Origin: a bacterium | Lineage (GTDB): Bacteria; Desulfobacterota; Binatia; DP-6 | DNA: 64,000 nt | Reading direction: 5' to 3' | Assembly: GCA_026129405.1 (NCBI GenBank) | Contig: JAHCID010000011.1 | Location: 62,001 to 126,000, forward strand | Program-made: the position numbers and the translations under genes | In this document: positions 40,485 to 48,110 of the stretch, in pieces | Layout: each line of letters starts with the position of its first letter | How positions within the stretch are numbered: the first letter of the stretch is position 1 | The notes under the pieces: generated by a model | The model's database searches: none | Told to the model about the DNA's origin: nothing | The model's input: the letters and a program-made list of their open reading frames with translations, nothing else

Positions 40485-41936
40485 ATGAAGATCCTGCTGA
40501 TGGACCCGCCCTGGTATCGCTTCCAGCAGAACGCGAACCAGCCGTATGCGAGCCTCGGGCTCACCTACTGCGCGGCGATGGTGCGCGAGCAGCACGACGT
40601 CGTGGTCTACAACCCCGACCTCACGCCCGCCGGCGAGCTGAACCAGTACGACGTCGAGATGGACGGCTACCAGGACTACCTGGCGGCCTCGAAGGACCCG
40701 GGCCACGAGGTGTGGGAGGAGGTCCGCGACGTCATCGCCGACTTCGCGCCCGACGTCGTCGGCATCCAGGCCCGCACGGCGTCGTTCCCCGCCGCGGTGC
40801 AGGCGGCGAGCGTCGCCAAGGCGATCCGGCCCGACGTCCTCACGGTCGTCGGCGGCCCGCACCCGACGCTGGTCCCGAGCGATCTCGGGCACCCCGGCAT
40901 CGACGTCTTCGTGCACGGCGAGGGCGAGATCACCTTCCAGGAGCTGGTCGCCGCGCACGCCGCCGGCGCACCGCTGCGCGACGTCCCCGGTCTCGCCTGG
41001 AAGGCGCCCGACGGCTCGATCCACACCGGTCCGCCGCGCGCCAACTACCCGACGCTCGACGCCCTGCCCTTCCCCGCCAAGGACCGGATCCTGTTCGACG
41101 AGCTGATGGAGTCGGACGGCTACTGCACGCTGATGTTCTCGCGCGGCTGCCCGTACCGCTGCACCTTCTGCTCGTCGCCGCAGGTGTGGTCGCGCAAGGT
41201 GCGCTGGCGCTCGCCGGAGAACATGGTCGCCGAGATGGTCCACACGCAGCGGACGTGGGGCACCGAGTTCTTCAGCTTCCAGGACGACACCTTCACGACC
41301 AACCGCAAGCTCGTCCACGCCCTCTGCGACCAGATCATGGCGCGGAGCTGGGACGGCGCCTTCCGCTGGGTCTGCAACACCCGTCCCGAGCTGCTCGACG
41401 ACGAGCTGGTCGGCCACATGAAGGCCGCCGGCTGCCGCGCCATCGCCATCGGCGTCGAGAGCGGCAACGACGAGGTGCTGAAGCAGATGAAGAAGGGCTT
41501 CACCGCCGACGACGTCCGCCGCGCCGCCGACATCCTGCGCCGCCACGACGTCGTGCTGTCGTCGCAGTTCATGATCGGGCTCCCCTACGAGTCGCCCGAG
41601 CAGATGTGGGACACGGTGAAGCTGATGGAGGAGATCTCGCCCGTCAGCGTCATGCTGTCGGTGGCGACGCCCCTCCCCGGCACCGAGCTGCACGCGCAGG
41701 CGAAGGCGCTCGGCTACATCGGCGACGATCCCGACTGGACCACCGTCACCACCAAGAACGACGGCATGCTCTTCCGGCGCGACATCCCGCCGGACGAGGT
41801 GACGCGCACCATCCAGGAGATCCGTGCCCGCTTCGACGCCCAGCAGCGCGCCAAGGCGGAGGAGAAGTACCGCTACAGGAAGCTGAAGCCCGGCTACGGC
41901 TTCGGCAACGACCGCCCGCCGGCGGAGGAGCAGTAG
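40485..41936 (+). CDS. Radical SAM protein with N-terminal B12-binding-like domain (1)
   Basis: 483 residues. The N-terminal Rossmann-type domain is of the B12-binding radical-SAM family (FAPDVVGIQARTASFPAAVQ, LTVVGGPHPTLVPSDLGHPG, VFVHGEGEITFQELVAAHAA); I do not see a DxHxxG cobalamin-His motif. The radical-SAM cluster motif CPYRCTFC has Cys at about 222, 226 and 229, followed by SPENMVAEMVHTQRTWGTEF and IAIGVESGNDEVLKQMKKGF. Such proteins are often methyltransferases or other C-C/C-P modifying enzymes; the substrate is unknown. GGAGGG precedes the ATG; the second gene follows after 3 nt. Confidence 0.9.
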   Translation: MKILLMDPPWYRFQQNANQPYASLGLTYCAAMVREQHDVVVYNPDLTPAGELNQYDVEMDGYQDYLAASKDPGHEVWEEVRDVIADFAPDVVGIQARTASFPAAVQAASVAKAIRPDVLTVVGGPHPTLVPSDLGHPGIDVFVHGEGEITFQELVAAHAAGAPLRDVPGLAWKAPDGSIHTGPPRANYPTLDALPFPAKDRILFDELMESDGYCTLMFSRGCPYRCTFCSSPQVWSRKVRWRSPENMVAEMVHTQRTWGTEFFSFQDDTFTTNRKLVHALCDQIMARSWDGAFRWVCNTRPELLDDELVGHMKAAGCRAIAIGVESGNDEVLKQMKKGFTADDVRRAADILRRHDVVLSSQFMIGLPYESPEQMWDTVKLMEEISPVSVMLSVATPLPGTELHAQAKALGYIGDDPDWTTVTTKNDGMLFRRDIPPDEVTRTIQEIRARFDAQQRAKAEEKYRYRKLKPGYGFGNDRPPAEEQ

Positions 41937-41939
41937 GCG

Positions 41940-43409
41940 ATGCGCGTCCTCCTCGTCTTCCCGCCCAGCGTGGCGACGGAGACCACCGCCGGCTTCATCA
42001 GCGTCGGCCAGCCGCTCGGCGTCTCGTACCTCGCCGCGGCCGCACGCGAGGCCGGCCACGAGGTGGCGATCCTCGACGCGCTGGAAGAAGGGTTCGTGGA
42101 GGGTGTCGAGCGCCCGACGCGCGAGCCCTATCCCGTGCAGCGCGTGTCGGCGGGCTTCGCGCAGCGCGTGCCGCTCGGGCCGCCCTACCCCGAGGGCAGC
42201 TTCACGGTCGGGCTCACCGTCGACCAGGTGATCCGCCGCGTGCAGGATTTCCGGCCCGACGTGGTCGGCGTGTCGTGCATCTTCACCAGCGTCGCGCTCA
42301 TCAGCCACGAGATCTGCCGCCGCGTGAAGGCCCTCGACCCGCGCATCGTGACCGTCATGGGCGGCACGCACCCGTCGGGCCAGCAGAAGGAGACGCTCAC
42401 CCGCGACGGCGGCGTCGACTACGTCTGCTGGGGCGAGGGCGAGGCGGCGTTCGTGGCGCTGCTCGCCGCGCTCGAGCGCGGCGAGCAGCGCCCGGCGATC
42501 CCGGGCATCTGCTTCCGCGACGACGCCGGCCAGCCCGTGCTGAACCCGCCGAGCTTCACCACCGAGCTCGACGCCATCCCCTTCCCCGCCTTCGACCTCC
42601 TGCCGATGGAGCGCTACTTCAACACCGCGGCCGAGGGACGCATCGTCAAGATGATCACGTCGCGGGGCTGCACCTACAACTGCAGCTTCTGCTCCGTGCC
42701 CTACATGAGCCAGCGGACGTTCCGCGTGCGCTCGCCCGAGAACGTGCTCGCCGAGATCGACCGCTGGGTGGGCAGCTACGGCATCCAGGGCATCATGTTC
42801 GAGGACGACAACCTCACGCTGAACGTGAAGCGCGCCCACGCGCTCTTCGAGGGCCTCGCCGAGCGCGACTACGGCCTCAAGCTCTACGCGCGCAACTTCC
42901 GCGCCGACCTCTTCGACCTGCACATGCTGAAGACCATGCGGCGCGCGGGCTTCGACGTCATCTGGATCACGCCGGAGAGCGGCAACCAGCAGATCCTCGA
43001 CGAGGTCATCGACAAGAAGTTCGATCTGCGCGACGTCGACGACAGCGTCGTCCTCATGAAGGAGGCGGGGCTGCGCGTCGGCGCGGCGTTCGTGCTCGGG
43101 CTACCCGAGGAGTCGCGCAGCGACATCAACGACACCGTGGCCTACGCCCGCAAGCTGAAGGGGCTCGGCGTCGACCATTTCTGGTTCTCGATCGCGACCC
43201 CGATCGCGGGCACACGTCTCTACGACACGGCGATGGACCTCGGCCTGATCCAGGGCGTCGACCTCGAGCACTTCAGCTACTACGAGGGCCAGCTCTCGAC
43301 CGCCGAGTGGAACGCGCAGGAGCTGGTCCGCCTGCGCAACGACCTGATGGACGAGCTGAACGGCTACCACCGGCACGTGCTCCCGGGCGCGCAGTCGGCG
43401 GGGCTCTGA
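41940..43409 (+). CDS. Radical SAM protein with N-terminal B12-binding-like domain (2)
   Basis: 489 residues, same family as its upstream neighbour but clearly diverged. N-terminal domain MRVLLVFPPSVATETTAGFI, RPDVVGVSCIFTSVALISHE, VTVMGGTHPSGQQKETLTRD and YVCWGEGEAAFVALLAALER; cluster motif CTYNCSFC with Cys at about 244, 248 and 251; then MFEDDNLTLNVKRAHALFEG and IWITPESGNQQILDEVIDKK. The pair probably catalyses successive or alternative steps on one substrate. Followed after 14 nt by a sulfotransferase-like gene on the same strand. Confidence 0.9.
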   Translation: MRVLLVFPPSVATETTAGFISVGQPLGVSYLAAAAREAGHEVAILDALEEGFVEGVERPTREPYPVQRVSAGFAQRVPLGPPYPEGSFTVGLTVDQVIRRVQDFRPDVVGVSCIFTSVALISHEICRRVKALDPRIVTVMGGTHPSGQQKETLTRDGGVDYVCWGEGEAAFVALLAALERGEQRPAIPGICFRDDAGQPVLNPPSFTTELDAIPFPAFDLLPMERYFNTAAEGRIVKMITSRGCTYNCSFCSVPYMSQRTFRVRSPENVLAEIDRWVGSYGIQGIMFEDDNLTLNVKRAHALFEGLAERDYGLKLYARNFRADLFDLHMLKTMRRAGFDVIWITPESGNQQILDEVIDKKFDLRDVDDSVVLMKEAGLRVGAAFVLGLPEESRSDINDTVAYARKLKGLGVDHFWFSIATPIAGTRLYDTAMDLGLIQGVDLEHFSYYEGQLSTAEWNAQELVRLRNDLMDELNGYHRHVLPGAQSAGL

Positions 43410-43423
43410 GGGGGGACGGCGCC

Positions 43424-44653
43424 GTGCCGGATCTCGCGCAGCCCACGTCCGACGCGTCCGCGGGCGCCCTCGTCGAGGCCGGCTGCGCGCTGCTGAAGAC
43501 GTATCGGCTGGACGACGCGATCGCATGCTTCGAGCGGGCGCTATCCGCGCCCGAGCAGCGCGTGCTCGCCTGCTCCGGGCTGGTCTCGGCGCTGATCGCA
43601 GCGCGCCGGCTCGAGGCCGCGACCGACGTCGTGAGCCGCCAGCTCGCCCTCCACGGGCAGTTCCAGGCTCCGTCGGTCGACGACCTGTGCAACCGGTTGC
43701 TGTGGGCGGGCCGACACGCCGAGGTGGCGCAGTTCCTCACGGACAACCCGTCGATCTTCGGCTACCTCGCTTCGCACGAACCCGACGGCTACCACGTCGA
43801 CGCGCTCCTCACCTATGCGAGCGAGATCGACCCGGCGCTCGGACACGTGTTCGGCGACCTCTACGCCCAGATCGCCGGCCGTCCGTTCGCCTACCCGGAG
43901 CAGCTGCTCGCCGAGCCGGTGGACGGCCGGACCGAGCTGCTCTTCGCCGCCCATCCGTACGCGGGCGGCTCGGCGTTCGTGAATCTCCTCCTGCTGCTCG
44001 GCGTACGGGTGGACGAGTGCGGTCGCCGCCATCGCCTCCTGGGCGCCCTCGACGACGGCCACGACGTCTGGACGCTGCGCGACGCGCCCGACGTGCTCCC
44101 CGCGCGACTCCTCCAGCGCGTCACGATCTTCCGCCGGGACGTGCGCTGCTACAGCTTCTCGCATCGCCTCCCCGCTCCGAGCGCTCTGGTGGGGCGGCGT
44201 GCGGTGTTCGTGGTGCGCGACCCGCGTACGGCGCTCGCGGCCCGCGCGAAGCCGACCCGCGACCTGGTGGAGAGCGGGACCTTCGCCCGCATGGCCCAGC
44301 ACCAGGCCCAGGACTGGTGCGACTTCGTCGACGGCATCGCGCACGTTCCCGGCGCGCTGGTGATCCGCTTCGAGGACTGGAAGGCCGATCCGACGGCCAC
44401 GGCACGGCGCGTCCTGGCCTTTGCCGACCTGGACCTACGGCCGTCGCTCCTGGCGGAAGCGGTGCACTGGTCGGGGACCGAGGTGGCACGCCGGCTGCGC
44501 GCCGCCGTGCGCCCGGTCACGGCCGACGCGGCTCCCGTCACGACCGAGCCGCCCGCGACCGACCTCGACCGCGAGTATGCGCTGGTCGAGGCGGTGTGCG
44601 GCCCACGGCTCGGCCGCTACGGCTACGATTCGCGCCCGGCGCCCGCGCCGTAG
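43424..44653 (+). CDS. TPR plus sulfotransferase-like protein
   Basis: 409 residues from a GTG at 43424, preceded by a GGGGGG stretch. The first about 110 residues form TPR-like helices (AGCALLKTYRLDDAIACFER, LSGLVSALIAARR-like). From about residue 165 the sequence fits a P-loop sulfotransferase: LLFAAHPYAGGSAFVNLLLL (PAPS 5'-phosphate loop position), VVRDPRTALAARAKPTRDLV (3'-phosphate motif RDPR), and GALVIRFEDWKADPTATARR (FEDWKADP, typical of Sulfotransfer_1/3). It could sulfate a glycan. Assignment rests on motifs only. Confidence 0.75.
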   Translation: MPDLAQPTSDASAGALVEAGCALLKTYRLDDAIACFERALSAPEQRVLACSGLVSALIAARRLEAATDVVSRQLALHGQFQAPSVDDLCNRLLWAGRHAEVAQFLTDNPSIFGYLASHEPDGYHVDALLTYASEIDPALGHVFGDLYAQIAGRPFAYPEQLLAEPVDGRTELLFAAHPYAGGSAFVNLLLLLGVRVDECGRRHRLLGALDDGHDVWTLRDAPDVLPARLLQRVTIFRRDVRCYSFSHRLPAPSALVGRRAVFVVRDPRTALAARAKPTRDLVESGTFARMAQHQAQDWCDFVDGIAHVPGALVIRFEDWKADPTATARRVLAFADLDLRPSLLAEAVHWSGTEVARRLRAAVRPVTADAAPVTTEPPATDLDREYALVEAVCGPRLGRYGYDSRPAPAP

Positions 44654-44669
44654 CGCCGCGGCGCAGGCG

Positions 44670-45237
44670 TCATCGCGCCCCGGGCGCCGGGGGCGTGAGC
44701 CACCAGCGCCCGGGCTCGAGCGCGATCGCCGCGAACGGCTCGGCCCGCACGGCCATGCTGCCGCCGTGCACGGCGGCGGCGATCCACCGGCCCGCATCGA
44801 GCCGAAGGACCTCGAGCGTGCGGGCCAGCGGATCGATCAGCCAGAGGTGTGAGACGCCCTCGCCGGCATAGATGGGCAGCTTGCGGGTTCGGTCGATGGT
44901 GGCCGTGGCGGGAGAGAGCACCTCGCAGAGCCAGTCGGGCGGCAACGTGAACGCCGCCACGTCCGGCACCTCGGGCATGCGCTCGATGCGCCATGCGGCG
45001 AGATCCGGGACCAGCACGTCCTCTCCGAGGTGCAGCTCCGGCTCGTCGAGGAACCACCAGCCGCCGAGCGGACCGTCGAAGCGCCCGCCGAGGTCGACCC
45101 CGAGCCGGGTCGCGACCCGGGCGTGCGGGGCCGCGGGGCGCGCAGACGTGAGCAGCTCGCCGCCCAGGAGCTCGGCCACCATGTGATCCGGGACCGCGAG
45201 CAGATCCCGATACGTCGCGTGGGGGCGTGGCGCTCAT
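44670..45237 (-). CDS. Uma2-family (DUF820) endonuclease-like protein, with frameshift
   Basis: The long frame from 45182 starts MVAELLGGELLTSARPAAPH, and the core WWFLDEPELHLGEDVLVPDL, AAWRIERMPEVPDVAAF, PDWLCEVLSPATATIDRTRK and LPIYAGEGVSHLWLIDPLAR is the PD-(D/E)XK-type Uma2 domain. The usual TYRDLLAVPDH just before it is present in frame, but reaches the ATG at 45237 (MSATP) only if one C is removed from the C5 run at 45221-45225 (plus strand GGGGG). I therefore place the start at 45237. Uma2 proteins are common, often multi-copy, with unknown cellular role. Confidence 0.8.
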
Positions 45238-45345
45238 CTCCATGTTGGACATAGCACGCGCCGGGCCACGCCGGGGACCGCCCGCCCCGGGGGCCGGCGT
45301 GTTTCGGGGCGCACCGGAACGCTTCGCGCCGCGTTGCAGGCCGCG

Positions 45346-45367
45346 GTCCGGAGGGGCGCCGCCGGAC
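45346..45367 (-). terminator. Hairpin after the phosphoramidate operon
   Basis: GTCCGG/CCGGAC (6 bp, 10-nt loop) lies immediately after the methyltransferase stop at 45369. There is no T-tract. Confidence 0.3.
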
Positions 45368-45368
45368 G

Positions 45369-46142
45369 CTAGTGCAACGTGCCCCGCCGCCGCACCGTCC
45401 ACGCCCGCGTACGGTACGGAACCAGGATGCGCTCCATCCCCGCGATCTCCTCGGCGACGGCGGCGAGGACGCGCGTGAAGCGCTCCGGGCCCGCCTGGGC
45501 CTGGACGTCGTTCACCGAGCGCCACGCACCGAGGTACCGCTCGGGCGTCATCTCGACGGCGTGCGGCGCCTCTACGAAGAGCGGCGCCTCGAACCGTCCG
45601 CTCGCGACCAGGCGCTCCTCCAGGCCGACCGTGTAGCGACTCGCGCCCGACGAGACGCGCGACAGCTCGGGGACGATCGCCCGAATGCGCGCTTCGATGG
45701 CGGCGTGCAGCGGGCTGGCGTCGAGGTCGCGCGGGTTCCAGAGCGCGGTGAAGAAGCCCCCGGGACGCAGGATGCGATGGAACTCGGCGAGCGCGCGCGG
45801 CGCGTCGGTCCAATGGAAGGACGACCCCATGAGCACCCAGTCGACGCTCGCCGCCGGCAGCCCGGTCTCCTCCGCGGACCCCGCGCACCAACGGAACGCC
45901 CCACGATCGCCGAGCAGGCGCAGGCCTTCGGCCCGCATGGCGGCGTTCGGCTCGATCGCGAAGCCGCCGAGGCCCAGATCGAGCAGGTTCTCCGTGAGCT
46001 TTCCGGTCCCGGCGCCCACGTCGGCGACCACCCGCGCTCCGGCGTGGGCGACGAGCAGCCGCAGAACGCGGTCGGAGTAGCCCGTGCGATGGACGTAGCT
46101 CTTCGCGAGCGCGGTGAAGTCCCCGGGCGTGACGGTACTCAT
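45369..46142 (-). CDS. SAM-dependent methyltransferase of the phosphoramidate operon
   Basis: 257 residues. A class I Rossmann methyltransferase with motif I RVVADVGAGTGKLTENLLDL (about 38-57), GFAIEPNAAMRAEG (acidic residue of motif II), VLMGSSFHWTDAPRALAEFH and RILRPGGFFTALWNPRDLD. By position, last in an operon of phosphoramidate genes, it is the counterpart of the Campylobacter methyltransferases Cj1419/Cj1420, which O-methylate the phosphoramidate. The start at 46142 overlaps the kinase stop by 4 nt. Motifs alone do not fix the substrate. Confidence 0.82.
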   Translation of the reverse strand: MSTVTPGDFTALAKSYVHRTGYSDRVLRLLVAHAGARVVADVGAGTGKLTENLLDLGLGGFAIEPNAAMRAEGLRLLGDRGAFRWCAGSAEETGLPAASVDWVLMGSSFHWTDAPRALAEFHRILRPGGFFTALWNPRDLDASPLHAAIEARIRAIVPELSRVSSGASRYTVGLEERLVASGRFEAPLFVEAPHAVEMTPERYLGAWRSVNDVQAQAGPERFTRVLAAVAEEIAGMERILVPYRTRAWTVRRRGTLH

Positions 46143-46690
46143 GGCGATGCCTCCCCGGCGGCGCCGACGAGGCCCAGCCCCGCCGCCCGCTGCATGATGA
46201 CGTCCACGGCCGTGCCCACCTCGAGCGGCGCCGCCCCCTGGTCGAGCACGAGGTCCGGCTCCGCGGGCTCGTCGTAGGGGAGATCGACCCCGACCACGCC
46301 GCGGACGCGGCCGGCCAGCGCCGCCCGGTACAATCCCTTCGCGTCCCGGCGCACCAGCACCTCGAGCGGCGCCCGCAGGTAGACCTCCAGGTAGCGGGCG
46401 ACGTGGCGCCGGTTCCAACGCCGGATCTCGTGGAACAGCGACATGGTCGCGCAGACGACGAGCGACCCTTCGTCCGCGCGCGCCGCACAGTACGCAGCGA
46501 TGCGGCGCGCGTTCAGGAGCCGTCCCTCCAGATCGTGCCCGACGTCGGCGCCGGTGAGCGCGCGGAACACGTCGCCGTCGACGAGTGCCGCACGCGCGTG
46601 CCCGTGGGCGCAGAGCCGCTCGTACACCGCCCGCGCGATGGTCGACTTGCCGGCGCCGGAGAGGCCGGTGATCCAGACGACACCGCCCAT
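46139..46690 (-). CDS. APS-kinase-like cytidine diphosphoramidate kinase (Cj1415-like)
   Basis: 183 residues, homologous to adenylylsulfate kinase: Walker A GLSGAGKST at residues 9-17, ALVDGDVFRALTGADVGHDL, ARRIAAYCAARADEGSLVVC, YLEVYLRAPLEVLVRRDAKG and LYRAALAGRVRGVVGVDLPY. A sulfate assimilation role is unlikely because no cysD/N/H genes are near. The operon instead matches Campylobacter Cj1415, which phosphorylates cytidine diphosphoramidate at the ribose 3' position. ATG 46690 overlaps the upstream stop as TGATG. Confidence 0.82.
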   Translation of the reverse strand: MGGVVWITGLSGAGKSTIARAVYERLCAHGHARAALVDGDVFRALTGADVGHDLEGRLLNARRIAAYCAARADEGSLVVCATMSLFHEIRRWNRRHVARYLEVYLRAPLEVLVRRDAKGLYRAALAGRVRGVVGVDLPYDEPAEPDLVLDQGAAPLEVGTAVDVIMQRAAGLGLVGAAGEASP

Positions 46691-47463
46691 CACGGCCGCC
46701 AGTCGTGGCTCCATGCCTCGCCCGCGCGGCGCTCGTAGAGCCGGACGTCGGACTCCCGGTCGACCTCGCACCAGCGACCGTCGACCGGCACGGCGAGCAC
46801 CGGCTGGCCCGCGGCGATGAGCGCGCGCAGGAGCGACGTCATGTCGAGGCGGTCGCCGGCCGGACCGTCCAGCGCCGCCACCAGCCGTGCGATGTGCGCG
46901 AACGCCGCCGGCGCGATGCGGAGCAGGCCCATGTACTGCCCGTCGGTCGCGTCGAGGCGCGGACGCGGGCGGCCGATGTCGACGACCCGACCCTGCGCGT
47001 CGACGCGAAAGCTCTCCGCGTCGCCGGCCGGATCGTCGAACCGCTCGCGCCACAGCGCCCGCCAGAGGCGATCGTAGGCGATGGCCAGGTCCGCGTCGGC
47101 CGCGGCGAGGGCGGCGACGGTGTCGGGATGGTAGACGATGTCTCCATAGGCGACGATGCACGTCTCGCGCGCCAGCCACGGCGCCGCGCAGAGGAGCGAG
47201 CGCACCATGTTGGTCGTCGCCCAGCGCGGATTCTCGAAGCTCGCGAGCCCCGGCCGGGCGAGCTGCTCGCCGCGGTAGCCGCGCACCACGGCGATCTCGA
47301 TCACCCCGGCGGCCCGGAGCGCGTCGCATTGCCAGTCGAGGAGCGCGCGCCCGGCGAGCGGCGTGAGGCACTTCGGACGCGCGTCCGACAGCTCCCCCAT
47401 GCGCGCCCCTCGCCCCGCGGCCAGGATGACCGCCCGGCGTACGCCGCCGCCCGTTCCGGTCAC
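46690..47463 (-). CDS. Nucleotidyltransferase, CTP:phosphoglutamine cytidylyltransferase-like (Cj1416-like)
   Basis: 257 residues. Sugar-phosphate nucleotidyltransferase fold: AVILAAGRGARMGELSDARP with KCLTPL (residues about 11-35), then YGDIVYHPDTVAALAAADAD and a C-terminal IGRPRPRLDATDGQYMGLLR, DMTSLLRALIAAGQPVLAVP and the WCEVDRESDVRLYE ending. In the Campylobacter pathway Cj1416 couples CTP to L-glutamine phosphate. GTG 47463 overlaps the amidotransferase stop; ATG 47481 is an alternative start. Confidence 0.82.
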   Translation of the reverse strand: MTGTGGGVRRAVILAAGRGARMGELSDARPKCLTPLAGRALLDWQCDALRAAGVIEIAVVRGYRGEQLARPGLASFENPRWATTNMVRSLLCAAPWLARETCIVAYGDIVYHPDTVAALAAADADLAIAYDRLWRALWRERFDDPAGDAESFRVDAQGRVVDIGRPRPRLDATDGQYMGLLRIAPAAFAHIARLVAALDGPAGDRLDMTSLLRALIAAGQPVLAVPVDGRWCEVDRESDVRLYERRAGEAWSHDWRP

Positions 47464-48110
47464 GCCGGAAGTCCCAGCCATCGCCGCACGAGGCGACGAT
47501 CGGCGTCGCGGACGGCGCCGCGCTCCGGATGCCACTGCAAGGCCACGATGGGCGCGTCGCGGTGGTACACGCCCTCGACGATGCCGTCGTCCGCCACGGC
47601 GAACTCGCGCAGCCCGTCTGCCGCCGTGCCCTGCGCGACGGCGAAGCGATGGTAGGAGTTGACCTCCAGCCGCGCCCCGCTGGGCCGCCCGTACGGGGCG
47701 CCGTCCGTGATCGTGACCGCGTGCGTGCGGGCCAGATGGCCGTCCCCGGCGCATGCCGTCAGCGGACCACCGAGCCAGTGCTGAACGACCTGGAGGCCGC
47801 GGCAGACGCCGATCACTGGAACCCCGCGGGCACAGGCGTCCTCGAGCAGGCACGTCTCGGTGCGGTCGCGAACCGGCTCGGTTGCGAGATCGTTCCCGCC
47901 GCTCAGCAGGTAGGCGTCGAGCTGCCAGCGCCGCACGAGGTCCACGACGCCCTCGCCCACGTTCGCGATCGGCATCCAGGCGACCTCGGGCAGCACCGCG
48001 GCCAGGAAGCGCGACCAGTCGTGCGCCAGCGCGTCGCGCCGCTCGCCGTGGCCGGCGGCATGCTCCACGCGCATGGTGACACCGATGCGGCGCACCCGCG
48101 GCTCAGCCAC
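47460..48110 (-). CDS. Class I glutamine amidotransferase-like hydrolase (Cj1417-like)
   Basis: 216 residues. GATase1/gamma-glutamyl hydrolase fold with an intact triad: Cys103 in VIGVCRGLQVVQHWLGG, His194 and Glu196 in VALQWHPERG. LLSGGNDLATEP matches PuuD-type hydrolases. In Campylobacter, Cj1417 hydrolyses gamma-glutamyl-CDP-amidate to release glutamate and cytidine diphosphoramidate. The ATG overlaps the stop of the glutamine-kinase-like gene by 8 nt. Confidence 0.84.
   Translation of the reverse strand: MAEPRVRRIGVTMRVEHAAGHGERRDALAHDWSRFLAAVLPEVAWMPIANVGEGVVDLVRRWQLDAYLLSGGNDLATEPVRDRTETCLLEDACARGVPVIGVCRGLQVVQHWLGGPLTACAGDGHLARTHAVTITDGAPYGRPSGARLEVNSYHRFAVAQGTAADGLREFAVADDGIVEGVYHRDAPIVALQWHPERGAVRDADRRLVRRWLGLPA

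Noticed and set aside
45249-45264. Possible sigma-54 element before the Uma2 gene
   Set aside because: Only the GG and GC pairs match; the rest of both hexamers differs and there is no box.
46139-46690. Adenylylsulfate kinase (cysC) for sulfate assimilation
   Set aside because: Sequence fits APS kinase, but no cysD/N/H genes are near and the operon order matches phosphoramidate genes; the Cj1415-like role is the better reading.
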